DNA of 64,000 nucleotides from Flavobacterium sp. WC2421 (GCF_040822115.1 NZ_CP162004.1:2170001-2234000); one strand, 5' to 3'; positions 1-8,561 are shown, numbered from the stretch's first letter. Numbers and translations: made by a program. The notes: generated by a model from the sequence alone, not told the origin.

Positions 1-248
1 AGAATCCAATCATTTTGGGCTAATGAAATCGCATAATTTCTTTGTGCTGGATAATTTTTAAAAGTGTTTTGAAAGAATTTTACTTTTGGAAATGATTTAC
101 AAATTGCTTCCGTTTTATCTGTACTAAATGAATCGACAACAATAATTTCGTCCGCAAAATCCAAATCAGCCAAAAGCGCCTGCATTTGATTTTCCTCGTT
201 TAATGTAATTATTAAAACGGATATATTTGTATTAGACGATTCAATCAT
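1..248 (-). CDS. Glycosyltransferase family 2, N-terminal part (cut by the left edge)
   Basis: Reading leftward from an ATG at 246-248, the frame stays open to the window edge (82 codons seen). It begins with a GT-A nucleotide-sugar fold: strand ISVLIITLNEEN near residue 8, then ADLDFADEIIVVDSFSTDKT, then YPAQRNYAISLAQNDWIL. This is the pattern of GT2 enzymes of the WaaE/KdtX type, which add sugars to the lipopolysaccharide core on the cytoplasmic face of the inner membrane. It lies 40 bp downstream of the GT9 gene on the same strand, so it is probably the third glycosyltransferase of one operon. The acceptor and sugar cannot be told from this part. Confidence 0.85.
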   Translation of the reverse strand, partial: MIESSNTNISVLIITLNEENQMQALLADLDFADEIIVVDSFSTDKTEAICKSFPKVKFFQNTFKNYPAQRNYAISLAQNDWI

Positions 249-288
249 AAATTATGGGCAGTTTGAAAATAAGTTCTTTCTTTTGGGT

Positions 289-1353
289 TTAGCGAGAATG
301 TGTATTTAAAAAAGTTTGCAACGAAGGGAATAATAGTTCAGGTTGAAACTCATTATAAAATAATTTAGTTTCTTTTTTTACAATTTTAGCTGACTTTCCT
401 TCAAATAATTCGGGTTTAAATTCATTTAAATGTAAAGAAATATGATTGATTCCGTCTTCAAATGTGGCCCAGCCTTTTTTGTCAATCCAAGGAGAAAAAA
501 CAATGTAGGAAGGTTTGTGGAGTGCTTTAGCCATATTGATTGCTCCACCATCATTACCAATAATCATATCACATTGGTTCATTATGGCGATGAATTCTCG
601 AATATTCTTTCCTAAAACCGAAAAGTGAATTTTTTGTTTTGTACTCTCTTTGCATCCATTGAAGATCGTTTTAGCTTCTTCAATTTGCTTTGGAAAATAA
701 TTAAAAAGGATATTACAGTTATCATTGTCACCAATGAAATCAACTAATTCTGACATGTATTTCAATGGATAGGTTTTGTCGGGACTGCTTCCAATTATAC
801 TGAGCATAATCGTTTTTTTGGATCGATCTAGACCATGAGAATCCAAAAGGGAAGAGGCGAAATCATTTTCCTCCTTTGTTACATAAATTTCTGGAAATGT
901 AATCAAATCGATGTTGAGCTGCAATGGATCTAGCAATGCTAATCGTTGTTCAATTATTAAGCCTAAATTACTAGTAGGTGTTTGCTGTCTTATTATATTA
1001 TCTGTATAAAGGAATGTTCTCCCTTTTTTTAGATAAGATATTTTTTTTGATGCTCCTGAAAATAATACTACGAGCCAACTTTCTAATTTGGAATAAGCAT
1101 CTATAACAATATCGTATTTTTCTTTACGAATCGTTTTTAGGAATTTATAAAGTTCCCATTTACTCTTTTGATGTTTTTCCTTAAAAAGGATAAGATTATC
1201 AAAGCTAGTATTTCCCTGTAAAACAGCAATCGTCGATTCATAAACCATGTAATCAATTTGAGCGTTGGGGTATGCTTTGCGCAAATTATCACATAATAAA
1301 GAGCTTATTAAGACATCTCCAATCATTTTTTGTTGAATTACAAGTATTTTCAT
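289..1353 (-). CDS. Glycosyltransferase family 9 (heptosyltransferase-like)
   Basis: A 354-residue protein with the GT-B layout of ADP-heptose:LPS heptosyltransferases. The N-terminus MKILVIQQKMIGDVLISSLL matches the phosphate-poor first strand and helix of the family. The C-terminal half carries GNDGGAINMAKAL (near residue 268), equivalent to the donor-binding NDSG-HLAAAL stretch of WaaC/WaaF. The length is normal. It sits 19 bp downstream of a GT2 gene and 40 bp upstream of another, suggesting one LPS-core or surface-glycan assembly operon. Flavobacterial GT9 proteins do not all transfer heptose, so the sugar is uncertain. Confidence 0.85.
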   Translation of the reverse strand: MKILVIQQKMIGDVLISSLLCDNLRKAYPNAQIDYMVYESTIAVLQGNTSFDNLILFKEKHQKSKWELYKFLKTIRKEKYDIVIDAYSKLESWLVVLFSGASKKISYLKKGRTFLYTDNIIRQQTPTSNLGLIIEQRLALLDPLQLNIDLITFPEIYVTKEENDFASSLLDSHGLDRSKKTIMLSIIGSSPDKTYPLKYMSELVDFIGDNDNCNILFNYFPKQIEEAKTIFNGCKESTKQKIHFSVLGKNIREFIAIMNQCDMIIGNDGGAINMAKALHKPSYIVFSPWIDKKGWATFEDGINHISLHLNEFKPELFEGKSAKIVKKETKLFYNEFQPELLFPSLQTFLNTHSR

Positions 1354-1372
1354 TTGATTTGGATTTGAAAAG

Positions 1373-2353
1373 TTATGCTTTTATTTTCAAGTAATTCATG
1401 GCTCTAGGACTAATCCAGGTTTGCTTTTGTATGGCATTAAAATAATAAACGGATAGATTTTTAAGCATCAACCGATTCACTTTTAATTTTGGAATAAAAA
1501 ATAAAAATAGACTAATAACAGATAATATTATTTTTTCTAATAGTACTCCAATAATCAACAAGCTATGTAAATAGATTTGTATTCCAAAAGTAAATTGATT
1601 GCTAATATAAGTGTGTTTTGAAATAATAACTTCTGTTTTTGTGAGTGCTTTTGTTTTGATATTCAATCGGGAAGCACCACCATGTTGATGAAAAATCGTT
1701 GCTTTTCTAGTAACGCCCACTTTTCCACCTATATCGGTTATTTTTTTACAAAGATCAACATCTTCAAAGTACAACCAGTAATCTTCGTTCCAGCCGTTAA
1801 TTTTGGTGTACCAATCTCTGCTTATAAAAATAACTGCACCAGTGACCCAATCTGGGTAAAACAAATCGGTAGTAGTGTTAAAGCGTTTTTCTAGTTTGGC
1901 TTTGTTCCATTTTCTAAACAGCGCTCGCGAAATTCCGAAAAAGCGTCCCAAAGCAGGAAATAAGTTGTTTTGCTTATAGAAAATAGCATTCTCATTGATT
2001 TGTAAACACGATAGAATTCCAATTTCAGGATGTGAAACGGCAGTTTGTAAAAGTATTTCTAATGCTTCAATAGTAAGTTTGGTATCTGGATTTAAAAAAA
2101 GGAAATGGTTTCCCGTAGCCATGCTTGCACCAACGTTGCAACCATTTGAGAAACCATTATTTCCAGAATTTTCTATTATTGTAAACTTGGAATATTTTTC
2201 TTTAAAAATAGAGAATTGTCCATCGTTAGAGAAATTATCAATTACGATAACCTCAAAGGAAATTGTTTTTGAAACAATTGTAGCAATAGATTCTAAACAT
2301 TCGTCTAATGCTTTCCAGCCACGATAATTAACGATAATTATAGATATATCCAA
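1373..2353 (-). CDS. Glycosyltransferase family 2 (rhamnosyltransferase-like)
   Basis: A 326-residue GT2 enzyme. Visible motifs are ISIIIVNYRGW at the start, VIDNFSNDG, the LNPDTKL metal/donor site near residue 90, DWVTGAVIFISRD, and FEDVDLCKKI near residue 195, the usual catalytic-acid region. A hydrophobic stretch at about 255-290 probably anchors the C-terminus to the membrane. This pattern is typical of WbbL/RfbF-type rhamnosyltransferases that build O-antigen or core chains. It starts 33 bp after dapD on the same strand and is followed by two more glycosyltransferases, so it is likely the first glycosyltransferase of a dapD-headed transcript. The donor sugar is not determined by sequence. 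Confidence 0.85.
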   Translation of the reverse strand: MDISIIIVNYRGWKALDECLESIATIVSKTISFEVIVIDNFSNDGQFSIFKEKYSKFTIIENSGNNGFSNGCNVGASMATGNHFLFLNPDTKLTIEALEILLQTAVSHPEIGILSCLQINENAIFYKQNNLFPALGRFFGISRALFRKWNKAKLEKRFNTTTDLFYPDWVTGAVIFISRDWYTKINGWNEDYWLYFEDVDLCKKITDIGGKVGVTRKATIFHQHGGASRLNIKTKALTKTEVIISKHTYISNQFTFGIQIYLHSLLIIGVLLEKIILSVISLFLFFIPKLKVNRLMLKNLSVYYFNAIQKQTWISPRAMNYLKIKA

Positions 2354-2386
2354 TAGGTCTTTTATAAAGTGGGTTAACGAATCGGA

Positions 2387-3202
2387 TTATACCGCTACGT
2401 CATATTCGCGTAAAGCATCATTCAATGAAGTTTTCAAATCAGTTGAAGGTTTACGTGTCCCAATGATTAATGCACATGGTACTTGAAATTCACCAGCAGC
2501 GAATTTTTTAGTATAACTACCAGGAATCACTACAGAACGAGCAGGTACAAAACCTTTCATTTCAACCGGAGTTTCACCAGTAACATCAATGATTTTTGTA
2601 GAGGCAGTCAAACAAACATTAGCACCAAGAACTGCTTCTTTACCAACATGAACTCCTTCAACAACAATACAACGAGAACCTACAAAAGCGCCGTCTTCAA
2701 TAATTACCGGAGCCGCTTGCAAAGGTTCAAGAACACCACCAATACCAACACCACCACTTAAATGTACATTTTTACCAATTTGAGCACAGCTTCCTACAGT
2801 TGCCCAAGTATCAACCATGGTTCCTTCATCTACATAAGCACCAATGTTTACATAACTTGGCATCATGATTACACCACTTGAAATATAAGCACCATAACGA
2901 GCTGATGCTCCAGGAACTACACGAACTCCTTTGGCAGCATAATCTCTTTTTAGCAACATTTTATCGTTGTATTCAAAAATACCGGCTTCCCAAGTTTCCA
3001 TTTTTTGAATAGGGAAGTACATTACAACCGCTTTCTTTACCCATTCATTTACCTGCCATCCTTCACCTACTGGTTCAGCAACACGTAATTTTCCTGCGTC
3101 TAATAATTCAATAACTTCTCTGATAGCATCAGTTGTTGTAGTTTCTTGTAACAAAGCACGGTTTTCCCAAGCTTGTTCTATAATTGTCTGTAATGGATTC
3201 AT
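2387..3202 (-). CDS. dapD: 2,3,4,5-tetrahydropyridine-2,6-dicarboxylate N-succinyltransferase
   Basis: Catalyses succinyl transfer from succinyl-CoA to tetrahydrodipicolinate in the lysine/meso-diaminopimelate pathway, feeding peptidoglycan. The protein shows the N-terminal helical domain (MNPLQTIIEQAWENRALL), then a hexapeptide left-handed beta-helix with GAYISSGVIMMPSYVNIGAY, DTWATVGSCAQIG and GGVGIGGVLEPLQAAPV. I chose the ATG at 3200-3202 (271 aa, the family length); the frame extends upstream to 3283, but that part is AT-rich, non-homologous and crosses the promoter. A TATCTTTG -7 element lies 18 bp upstream of the start. Three glycosyltransferases follow on the same strand. Confidence 0.95.
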   Translation of the reverse strand: MNPLQTIIEQAWENRALLQETTTTDAIREVIELLDAGKLRVAEPVGEGWQVNEWVKKAVVMYFPIQKMETWEAGIFEYNDKMLLKRDYAAKGVRVVPGASARYGAYISSGVIMMPSYVNIGAYVDEGTMVDTWATVGSCAQIGKNVHLSGGVGIGGVLEPLQAAPVIIEDGAFVGSRCIVVEGVHVGKEAVLGANVCLTASTKIIDVTGETPVEMKGFVPARSVVIPGSYTKKFAAGEFQVPCALIIGTRKPSTDLKTSLNDALREYDVAV

Positions 3203-3219
3203 TTTTGTTAGATTTTTTA

Positions 3220-3227
3220 CAAAGATA
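3220..3227 (-). promoter_or_regulatory. Bacteroidota -7 element upstream of dapD
   Basis: Reads TATCTTTG on the minus strand, a full match to the Bacteroidota TAnnTTTG element, 17 bp upstream of the chosen dapD ATG. It supports the shorter dapD start, because the longer reading frame would include the promoter. Confidence 0.6.
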
Positions 3228-3276
3228 TACTTTTTAACCAAAAGCAAAAAGTGAAAATTTTTCCAAAATGTTAGTT

Positions 3277-3458
3277 TTTTCATATGATTTCTTTGGGCAT
3301 GACCCTACGTAAAAACTTCGGGTCGGGCTTTTCGTTCTCGCTTTTTTATTACTGGTCAAAAAATCCAGCAATAAAAAGAGCTTCACTACAATCCCTCACG
3401 CAGCCCTCTTTAATGACAAGATTTTGATTTTAAATTTGTTTTAAAAATCATATGAAAA
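3277..3458. repeat. Intergenic palindromic element with 14-bp terminal inverted repeats
   Basis: A 182-bp non-coding element bounded by perfect 14-bp inverted repeats TTTTCATATGATTT (3277-3290) and its complement (3445-3458). Inside, an outer GGGC/GCCC pair surrounds the stretch TCGGGTCGGGCTTTTCG, and the centre is a hairpin: CTTTTTTATTACTGG (about 3340-3354) pairs, with one mismatch, with CCAGCAATAAAAAG. It has no open reading frame of note. The layout (fixed arms, self-complementary core) resembles the repeat family at 24411, 40791, 53914, 49056 and 59685, but the arm sequence is different, so I treat it as a second family. A small non-autonomous element of the MITE or REP type is possible. 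Confidence 0.5.
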
Positions 3459-3520
3459 CAGACAAGATATTTGGTGTGATGGAGAAACGAATACAAAAAA
3501 CAACTTATCATGAAATGTTT

Positions 3521-3528
3521 TATCTTTG
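3521..3528 (+). promoter_or_regulatory. -7 element upstream of the toxin-antitoxin pair
   Basis: TATCTTTG, a full TAnnTTTG match, ends 18 bp before the ATG at 3547. It shows that the TTG codon at 3526, inside the element, cannot be the start, and that the antitoxin begins at 3547. Confidence 0.6.
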
Positions 3529-3546
3529 TATTTTAAAATCAAGATT

Positions 3547-3780
3547 ATGGAAACCATTAGATTAGAATTTCAACCCAATATCAAAGCCAAAATTTTAGAA
3601 TTATTGAGTTCATTCTCTTCGGATGAGTTGAAAATAGTTCAAGAAGATGCACAATTGGATAGTAATAAAAGAAAGGTAGATATTGCTTATGCTAAACTAA
3701 AAAGTGGTGCTGAAAAAATGCATACTGTTGAAGAAGCAGATGCTATTTTAGATCAAACCTTTTCAGAATATGACAGTTAG
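3547..3780 (+). CDS. Putative antitoxin of a RelE/ParE-type pair
   Basis: A 77-residue acidic, helix-rich protein starting METIRLEFQPNIKAKIL and ending EEADAILDQTFSEYDS. I recognise no named DNA-binding fold. The call rests on context: it overlaps the start of a RelE/ParE-like toxin by 11 bp, and this order (small acidic protein, then toxin) is the rule for type II pairs. The ATG at 3547 is chosen because a -7 promoter element lies just upstream of it. Proteins of this size in such pairs bind the toxin and usually repress their own promoter. It could also be a small unrelated protein, but the overlap makes coupling likely. Confidence 0.6.
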   Translation: METIRLEFQPNIKAKILELLSSFSSDELKIVQEDAQLDSNKRKVDIAYAKLKSGAEKMHTVEEADAILDQTFSEYDS

Positions 3781-4051
3781 TGTCTCCAATGAATTTTTGG
3801 AATTACTTACAAATCAAGTTCGTTTTATTTACAAAGACAAACCCAAAGCGGCATTAAAATTCAGAAAAGAATTACTTAGAAACATTAAAAAAGACCTAAA
3901 ACATCCCTTTCATTTTAAAGTATCTAGATATTTTGAAAATGAAAACATAAGAGATTATGTTTTTAAAGGATATATAGCTGTTTATGAAGTTGATGTTGAG
4001 AAAGAAATGGTTTCTGTTTTTGCTTTCATAAAATATAAAGACTCCCTATAA
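3770..4051 (+). CDS. RelE/ParE-family toxin
   Basis: A 93-residue basic protein. The pattern NEFLELLTNQVRFIYKDKPKAALKF, then FKVSRYFENENIRDYVFKGYIAVYEV and a final beta-strand VFAFIKYKDSL, fits the RelE/ParE fold: two helices followed by an antiparallel sheet. Members cleave ribosome-bound mRNA (RelE) or poison gyrase (ParE); which applies here cannot be read from sequence. The ATG lies within the antitoxin's last codons, so the two are translationally coupled. ruvX begins 1 bp after the stop, so the pair probably shares a transcript with it. Confidence 0.75.
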   Translation: MTVSVSNEFLELLTNQVRFIYKDKPKAALKFRKELLRNIKKDLKHPFHFKVSRYFENENIRDYVFKGYIAVYEVDVEKEMVSVFAFIKYKDSL

Positions 4052-4052
4052 A

Positions 4053-4469
4053 ATGCCAAGAATACTTTCCATAGACTACGGTCAAAAACGCACCGGAATT
4101 GCTGTTACAGACGAAATGCAAATCATCGCCTCGGGATTAACTACTATTCCCTCTGCTACAGCTATTGCTTTTTTGAAAGATTATTTTACCAAAGAAAAGG
4201 TGGAGGCAGTTTTAATTGGGGAACCTAAACAAATGAATGGTCAACCATCCGAAAGTGCCTCAATAATAAAAGGCTTTGTGACTCATTTTACCAACCATTT
4301 TCCAGACATGAAAGTCATACGAATGGATGAACGTTTTACCTCAAAAATGGCTTTTCAAACTATGATCGATAGTGGACTCAATAAGAAACAACGTCAAAAT
4401 AAAGGCCTAATTGATGAAATTTCGGCTACAATTATGCTTCAAGATTACCTGATTCAAAAAAAGTTTTAA
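4053..4469 (+). CDS. ruvX: Putative pre-16S rRNA nuclease / Holliday junction resolvase YqgF
   Basis: A 138-residue RNase H-fold nuclease of normal length. The acidic active-site residues are visible: D7 in LSIDYGQKRTGIAVTD, the glutamate in IGEPKQMNGQPS, the aspartate and glutamate in MDERFTSKMA, and the aspartate in GLIDEISATIMLQDYL. Family members trim the 5' end of pre-16S rRNA and were earlier described as alternative Holliday junction resolvases. The gene starts immediately after the toxin, so its expression may depend on the toxin-antitoxin promoter at 3521 unless an internal promoter exists. Confidence 0.92.
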   Translation: MPRILSIDYGQKRTGIAVTDEMQIIASGLTTIPSATAIAFLKDYFTKEKVEAVLIGEPKQMNGQPSESASIIKGFVTHFTNHFPDMKVIRMDERFTSKMAFQTMIDSGLNKKQRQNKGLIDEISATIMLQDYLIQKKF

Positions 4470-4563
4470 GTAGTCATTTTGAATCAACTATAAAGACTAG
4501 AACGTTTTCGTAATTTCTAACTTTTCCACCTTAATTTATTATAATTTTTTTAATTATATAAAG

Positions 4564-4571
4564 TATCTTTG
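4564..4571 (+). promoter_or_regulatory. -7 element upstream of mqo
   Basis: TATCTTTG, a full TAnnTTTG match, lies 17 bp upstream of the mqo ATG in an otherwise very AT-rich gap. It is the likely main promoter of the monocistronic mqo gene. Confidence 0.6.
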
Positions 4572-4588
4572 CATTTTAAAATTTTGAT

Positions 4589-6088
4589 ATGCTTGATACA
4601 AAAACCATTCGTTCAAATACTGAAGTAGTACTTATAGGAGCTGGAATTATGAGCGCCACGCTTGGCTTAATTCTAAAAGAACTACAACCTGATATAAAAA
4701 TTCAAATTTTTGAGAGATTAGACATTGCGGCTGCCGAAAGTTCTGATGCATGGAATAATGCTGGAACTGGACATTCTGCTTTTTGTGAGCTGAACTATAC
4801 CCCAGAAGGAGCAGATGGTTCTATTGATCCTAAAAAAGCAATTAGTATAGCTGAATCATTTGAAGTATCAAGACAATTTTGGTCTTATTTAGTGGAACAA
4901 AATAAATTACCTTCTCCAGAAAATTTTATCAAAAGTATTCCGCACATGAGCTTTGTGTGGGGTGAAAAAAATGTTGCCTATTTAAAGAAACGTTTTGAGG
5001 TGTTACAAGCCAATCCGCTTTTTAAGGATATGGTTTTCAGTACTGATTTTTCTCAATTGAAAGAGTGGATGCCTTTAGTAATGGAAGGTAGAGATGAGTC
5101 TGAGAAAGTGGCTGCCACTTCTATGGCTATAGGAACGGACGTTAACTTTGGTGAATTAACTAGAAATATCTTTGGTTATTTATCAAATTTAGATGGAGTT
5201 ACGATTCATTATAACCATGAAGTTTCTAAGATAAAAAGACGTGATGATGGTAAATGGAGATTAAAAATCACGGATTTGGTTACGGGTCAAAAAATGAAGG
5301 TGTATACTAAGTTTTTATTTATTGGTGCAGGTGGAGGTTCTTTACCATTATTAGAAAAAGCCGATGTTCCTGAAGGAGAAGGGTACGGTGGCTTTCCAGT
5401 AAGTGGGCAATGGCTTAAATGTACGAATCCAGAGGTAATTGCTAAACATAAAGTGAAAGTATACGGAAAAGCTAGTGTAGGTGCGCCTCCTATGTCTGTT
5501 CCTCATATCGATTCTAGAATGATTAATGGAGAAAAACAATTACTATTTGGACCTTTTGCTGGTTTTTCTACTCGTTTTTTGAAAAATGGTTCTTATTCTG
5601 ATTTGCCATTATCGATCACTACAGATAATATTTTTCCAATGATTTCTGCAGGAATAAAAAACATTCCACTAACAAAATATTTAATAGAGCAAGTACGTCA
5701 ATCGCCAGAAGATAGAATGAATGCCTTAAGAGAATATGTGCCTGGAGCAGAATCGAAAGACTGGGTTATAGAAAGAGCAGGGCAAAGAGTTCAGGTGATA
5801 AAAAGAGATAAAAAAGAAGGAGGAATACTTGAATTTGGTACTGAGGTGATTACTACTGCCGATGGGTCTTTATCAGTATTATTAGGCGCTTCACCAGGCG
5901 CTTCAACGGCGGTTTCCATTATGGTAGATCTAATAGGTAGATGTTTTAAAGACAAATTGGCAACATCAGAATGGCAAGAAAAATTGAAAATAATGATACC
6001 CTCTTTTGGCCAGCAATTAAATGAGAATCCTGCACTTTCAGCTGAAATAAGAAAACACACTGCTGAAGTTTTAAAACTGAATAATTAA
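4589..6088 (+). CDS. mqo: Malate:quinone oxidoreductase
   Basis: A 499-residue FAD-dependent peripheral membrane enzyme that oxidises malate to oxaloacetate and passes electrons to menaquinone, linking the TCA cycle to respiration. The Rossmann FAD site VVLIGAGIMSATLG lies at residues 13-26, followed by the family-specific SSDAWNNAGTGHSAFCELNYTP. Later motifs include FLFIGAGGGSLPLLEKA, FPVSGQWLKCTNP, LLFGPFAGFSTRFLK and LLGASPGASTAVSIMVDLI. The length is typical. It has its own promoter and terminator and no partner genes. Confidence 0.97.
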   Translation: MLDTKTIRSNTEVVLIGAGIMSATLGLILKELQPDIKIQIFERLDIAAAESSDAWNNAGTGHSAFCELNYTPEGADGSIDPKKAISIAESFEVSRQFWSYLVEQNKLPSPENFIKSIPHMSFVWGEKNVAYLKKRFEVLQANPLFKDMVFSTDFSQLKEWMPLVMEGRDESEKVAATSMAIGTDVNFGELTRNIFGYLSNLDGVTIHYNHEVSKIKRRDDGKWRLKITDLVTGQKMKVYTKFLFIGAGGGSLPLLEKADVPEGEGYGGFPVSGQWLKCTNPEVIAKHKVKVYGKASVGAPPMSVPHIDSRMINGEKQLLFGPFAGFSTRFLKNGSYSDLPLSITTDNIFPMISAGIKNIPLTKYLIEQVRQSPEDRMNALREYVPGAESKDWVIERAGQRVQVIKRDKKEGGILEFGTEVITTADGSLSVLLGASPGASTAVSIMVDLIGRCFKDKLATSEWQEKLKIMIPSFGQQLNENPALSAEIRKHTAEVLKLNN

Positions 6089-6113
6089 GTTTTAAAAATA
6101 GAATTGCAATTAT

Positions 6114-6150
6114 AAAAAAAAATGAATCCTATCTAATGGATTCATTTTTT
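6114..6150 (+). terminator. Rho-independent terminator of mqo
   Basis: AATGAATCC and GGATTCATT form a hairpin (6121-6129 with 6138-6146), flanked by an A-run on the left and a T-run on the right. It overlaps the stop codon of the convergent FUSC gene, so it may work in both directions. Confidence 0.75.
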
Positions 6151-8360
6151 GTTTGGATCAATATTTTTGTTGTTTTTACAATATTTTCAGATAAGTTTAT
6201 TAACCAAATCAATTGTTCAATCACAAGTTGTGCCTCTTGCATTTTTTGTTGAAACACTGCGTCATTACTATTATTTACTTGTTTTAGTTCTTTTTCACGA
6301 ATCTTTTTTAACTCCGTAAATCGTGTATTGAATTCTTCATTATTGTTTTCTTCTTTTTGTTCTAAAGCAGTATTTCCTAAAAGTACTATAGCGTAATCTA
6401 AATTTTTTATTACTTGATTTACAACCACATTAAAGGCTTCAGAAGCTTCCGTTGTTTTGTGTGATTGAATGTAGGTTCCTAATGAGGCTTCGGATGACAG
6501 TAAGGCATGGTTCAGCACCGTTAATTTATACACTTGAGCTAGTTTGTTTTGCTTAGATTTAGGTTCTTGCAACATCCTTTGGAAAGAAGCCATAAGGTTT
6601 CCAATTTCAATAAATGCTTGTTTTCTGGCAAGGCGGTAAGAGGTAGAAACGATTCCTTTTTCATTGTAGAAAATCGATATTTGTTGTAAATAATTTCTGT
6701 TGGCTTTAATGGATTTTTCCAAATGGATTGGAATACTCAAAAATTCCCAAGAAGGCCATAAAAAATAATTAGCTAAAAAGGATAATGTAGCACCCACTAG
6801 GGTATCTAATATTCGAAATTGGATTACATCTTGAATATTAGGTGTTAAAATTCCATAAATAAAAACCACATATAAAGTGACAAATGTGGCTCCAATTTTA
6901 TAATTAGTGGGAGTAAATGAAAATCCAAAAAGCATTGCAATAATAGCTAAACCCCCTATTATGTTTTTATCATGAACAATTGATAAAATCCCAAAGGCAA
7001 TTAATCCACCTAAAAGAGTACCAAAAATTCTTTGATAAGTGCGTTGTTTTGTTAAGCCGTATTCTTGTCGCATGATAACTATAATGGTAAGTAATATCCA
7101 ATATACATTCTGAAACGGAAGTAGTTGCCCAATAATAAAACCAATTAATATTGTAATTGTTAAACGCAGAGAATGTCTAAATACGGTCGATGAAAAACTC
7201 AAATTTTCTAGAAATGTACTTATTGGGTAATATAATGGCGTTATAAATTTTTCTAAATCTTTGTCTCTTTCTTTAAAGTCATGTAAGTCAACGGTTGAAG
7301 TATAAGCACGTTCTAGTGTTTTTATTTTTTCAACTTGCTTTTCAGCATAGTGCAACATAGTTGTAAGCATAAAAACGCCTTCAGTCGCACGTGTTTTTCC
7401 TATCTCAATTTCATAGTCAGAAATAGCTATTTCAAATTCGTGTAAATCGGTTATTAAATTATGTTTCGAATTGTATTTGCTTTTGTCTTCAATGCTTTTT
7501 GATATTTCTTTTAAGACCTTGGACAGGTTATATGCTAAGTTTTGATATGTCAATAAAACATTGGGATGGTTATCAAATTTTTGATGTAATTTATTATGAT
7601 CAAATGAAGTTGATATGGCGAGTTCCATTATTTCTACAAGTGAAATAAAAAGAATAAGCATTTTACGATTTTGATTTGAAGAACCTGAATTGGTACGATT
7701 TCGTATTAAAATTTCTCGAATATTTTCATGAATAGCATTCAGTTTTACTTGTAATAGTAACTGTTTTTTTGTGATTGCTTTTCTATCCGAATTTATTTTC
7801 CAAAGATCACCTCTTAATTTTAAGTAACTGGAAGTTAATTGAATGCATTCGGCGATCTGTAGTTCTACATATCTATGAGGTCTAATGTAAAAAAAAAGCA
7901 ATGAAATTAGTAAATAAAATAATCCTCCTATAAGTAGAAGTCCGGAATGCAATACCATTTCCCAGCCCGAATTAATATGAGCAAACGCCAAAGAAATAGA
8001 CAGTAATGCTGAAAATGAAACCATAATCGCACGTTGTCCGTAAACGGAGATCATGGATAATATAAAAATTAATATTGCTAATAATGGATAAAAAATCCAT
8101 GGGTAGGGATGGATAAGATTTATTAATAAATTCACTCCAGAAACAATTAATGTAGCTACTAGAATTCCAATTACTTTGTGTTTTAAGTTACTGGGAATGT
8201 CACTTGGGTACGTGAAAAATGCACCAAGAGCTATTGTAAAGCCAATAGAATAATCACCTAAATAGGTAAATAACAAAACAGGAATTACTGCGGAAATAGT
8301 TACTTTTAATGCATTTGTAAAATTGGTACTGTCTGTAAATTTTTTTATTGTAGAAATCAT
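6129..8360 (-). CDS. FUSC-family inner-membrane protein (YccS/YhfK-like)
   Basis: A 743-residue membrane protein with the two-part FUSC architecture: an N-terminal group of about six membrane segments (residues 15-160, including VTISAVIPVLLFTYLGDYSIGF), a long soluble helical region, a second membrane group (about 395-535, with LTITILIGFIIGQLLPF and YGLTKQRTYQRIFGTLLGG), and a helical cytoplasmic tail. FUSC proteins are proposed to export aromatic acids or other toxic compounds; the substrate of this one is unknown. It is transcribed alone, divergent from def, with a TATCTTTG element 20 bp upstream. Confidence 0.85.
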   Translation of the reverse strand: MISTIKKFTDSTNFTNALKVTISAVIPVLLFTYLGDYSIGFTIALGAFFTYPSDIPSNLKHKVIGILVATLIVSGVNLLINLIHPYPWIFYPLLAILIFILSMISVYGQRAIMVSFSALLSISLAFAHINSGWEMVLHSGLLLIGGLFYLLISLLFFYIRPHRYVELQIAECIQLTSSYLKLRGDLWKINSDRKAITKKQLLLQVKLNAIHENIREILIRNRTNSGSSNQNRKMLILFISLVEIMELAISTSFDHNKLHQKFDNHPNVLLTYQNLAYNLSKVLKEISKSIEDKSKYNSKHNLITDLHEFEIAISDYEIEIGKTRATEGVFMLTTMLHYAEKQVEKIKTLERAYTSTVDLHDFKERDKDLEKFITPLYYPISTFLENLSFSSTVFRHSLRLTITILIGFIIGQLLPFQNVYWILLTIIVIMRQEYGLTKQRTYQRIFGTLLGGLIAFGILSIVHDKNIIGGLAIIAMLFGFSFTPTNYKIGATFVTLYVVFIYGILTPNIQDVIQFRILDTLVGATLSFLANYFLWPSWEFLSIPIHLEKSIKANRNYLQQISIFYNEKGIVSTSYRLARKQAFIEIGNLMASFQRMLQEPKSKQNKLAQVYKLTVLNHALLSSEASLGTYIQSHKTTEASEAFNVVVNQVIKNLDYAIVLLGNTALEQKEENNNEEFNTRFTELKKIREKELKQVNNSNDAVFQQKMQEAQLVIEQLIWLINLSENIVKTTKILIQTKNESIR

Positions 8361-8379
8361 AAATAATATCGCTTACTCA

Positions 8380-8387
8380 CAAAGATA
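8380..8387 (-). promoter_or_regulatory. -7 element upstream of the FUSC gene
   Basis: TATCTTTG on the minus strand, 19 bp upstream of the start codon. Immediately upstream, TATGAT and ATCATA (8395-8400 and 8409-8414) form an inverted repeat that could be an operator, but its spacing differs from the respiratory operators in this window. Confidence 0.55.
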
Positions 8388-8491
8388 AGGATTGTATGAT
8401 TTAAGCCTATCATAATGAATGACCATTTAATACAATAGTATAAAAAAATATTATTTATCAATTTGGAATTATTCATTGTCTAATTTTTTAC

Positions 8492-8499
8492 TATTTTTG
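8492..8499 (+). promoter_or_regulatory. -7 element upstream of def
   Basis: TATTTTTG fits TAnnTTTG and lies 62 bp upstream of the chosen def start at 8562. The possible start at 8517 also lies downstream of it, so the promoter does not decide between the two. Confidence 0.45.
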
Positions 8500-8561
8500 C
8501 AAACTGCAGTTAAGGAATGTTGATTCTGGATTTGTGGTTGATAATATTTAATACAAGAACA

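Noticed and set aside
3203..3283. N-terminal extension of dapD by 27 codons
   Set aside because: It covers the promoter element TATCTTTG and has no similarity to the DapD N-terminus.
3547..4051. The small gene pair as part of a larger defence island
   Set aside because: Neighbours are housekeeping genes (dapD, ruvX, mqo); no nuclease, methylase or phage-related gene is near.
8395..8414. Inverted repeat TATGAT-N8-ATCATA upstream of the FUSC gene as a fourth Fnr-type operator
   Set aside because: The half-site spacing (10 bp between ATGA and TCAT) and the distance to the -7 element (24.5 bp) differ from the three matching sites.
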